The notes under the pieces are model-generated. The model had not been told where the DNA came from. It made no database searches and saw only the letters and a list, made by a program, of their open reading frames with translations. A stretch of DNA of 11,907 nt from JAWPNA01 sp045402695. GTDB lineage: Bacteria; Acidobacteriota; Polarisedimenticolia; JACPZX01; DASXTC01. Position 1 is the first letter of the stretch. Every line of letters begins with the position of its first letter. Below, one piece after another: positions 11,612 through 11,907 of the stretch. The stretch covers positions 1 through 11,907 of the forward strand of contig JAWPNA010000127.1 in NCBI GenBank assembly GCA_045402695.1, read 5' to 3'. The position numbers were made by a program, and so were the translations under genes.

Positions 11612-11907
11612 CTACGTCCCCATCTCCCCCACGCGGCGGAAGTAGTCGGCGAACGCCAGCATGCCACCTTCCGCCTGACGCCAGTCGTAGTTCTCGTTGG
11701 GCGCGTGGTACCCGTGCTCGGGCAGCGAGAGCCCCAGGAAGTAGACGGGCACCTTGAGCACCCTTTCCATCGAGAGCACGGCCCCTATCGATCCCCCTTC
11801 TCGCACGAAGCAGGGCTCCTTGCCGAAGGCGAACTTCACGGCGGCCCTGATGGCGTCGGCGTGCGGGCCGGTGGTGCGGCCCTTGTACGCCGGCAGTCCG
11901 TGCTCGG
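11612..11907 (-). CDS. M20-family metallopeptidase, C-terminal part (cut by window edge)
   Basis: On the minus strand the frame is open from the window edge to a TAG at 11612-11614, giving 97 residues. FGKEPCFVREGGSIGAV and LGLSLPEHGYHAPNENYD are the end of the M20 catalytic domain: the GGS(I) loop and the H-x-P-N-E zinc-ligand motif, followed by a helix ADYFRRVG at the C-terminus. M20 enzymes are di-zinc aminoacylases, carboxypeptidases or dipeptidases; the 'PEHGYHAPNE' form is common in broad-specificity dipeptidases. The first in-window GTG/ATG is not the true start, which lies beyond 11907. No terminator hairpin is visible in the 13 bases between the convergent stops. Confidence 0.9.
   Translation of the reverse strand, partial: EHGLPAYKGRTTGPHADAIRAAVKFAFGKEPCFVREGGSIGAVLSMERVLKVPVYFLGLSLPEHGYHAPNENYDWRQAEGGMLAFADYFRRVGEMGT

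Noticed and set aside
10519..11667. 382-residue minus-strand frame
   Set aside because: Antisense to DUF3052 and the ICMT-like gene, both with strong family motifs; Arg/Gly/Ser-rich shadow.

Overview
The window looks like chromosomal DNA of a GC-rich, uncultured-type bacterium, probably from soil or sediment. The lineage cannot be fixed: the gene content (DUF3052, an ICMT-type methyltransferase, a CopG-like regulator, an M20 peptidase) would fit Acidobacteriota, Gemmatimonadota, Myxococcota or similar groups. All genes except the last read on the + strand.

Region 1 (1 to about 6.6 kb, possibly 7.0 kb) is best explained as part of a chromosomal integron gene-cassette array. Almost every gap between genes holds an attC-like recombination site: a 7-mer of the RYYYAAC type (R''), an imperfect hairpin, and a complementary GTTRRRY-type 7-mer (R'). 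The sites at 348-405, 2075-2165, 3550-3615 and 4176-4277 have clear arm pairing with one extrahelical base in the left arm, the diagnostic trait of attC. Sites at 4829-4919, 5409-5461, 5952-6035 and about 6501-6591 are more degenerate. Most cassette genes start 19 to 55 bases after the R' cut point. Cargo in order: VOC protein; secreted HESSH metalloprotease-like protein; small coupled ORF plus beta-lactamase-fold lipoprotein; DUF4440-like lipoprotein; DUF1772 membrane protein; FMN split-barrel (PNPOx-like) protein; four-helix membrane protein resembling hydroxylaminobenzene mutase; PhnB-like VOC protein; and, after the last weak site, a four-helix membrane protein. No integrase gene or attI lies in the window. 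The first 350 bases hold only gene remnants.

Region 2 (7.0 to 7.65 kb) is the edge of the array. It carries perfect dyads, a good sigma70-like promoter and a CopG/ribbon-helix-helix regulator with a candidate self-operator.

Region 3 (7.65 to 11.6 kb) is more GC-rich and without attC-like sites. It opens with a 5'-truncated class D beta-lactamase remnant, still in frame with a downstream GNAT acetyltransferase. An alpha/beta hydrolase, a half-length VOC protein, a SAM methyltransferase with a probable ATT start, a DUF3052 protein and an isoprenylcysteine-methyltransferase-like membrane protein follow, with short gaps and two ATGA overlaps, so they are probably co-transcribed. A convergent M20-family peptidase enters from the right edge.

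The cassette genes need not act in one pathway. Together they look like a reservoir of small enzymes, lipoproteins and membrane proteins for detoxification or envelope functions.
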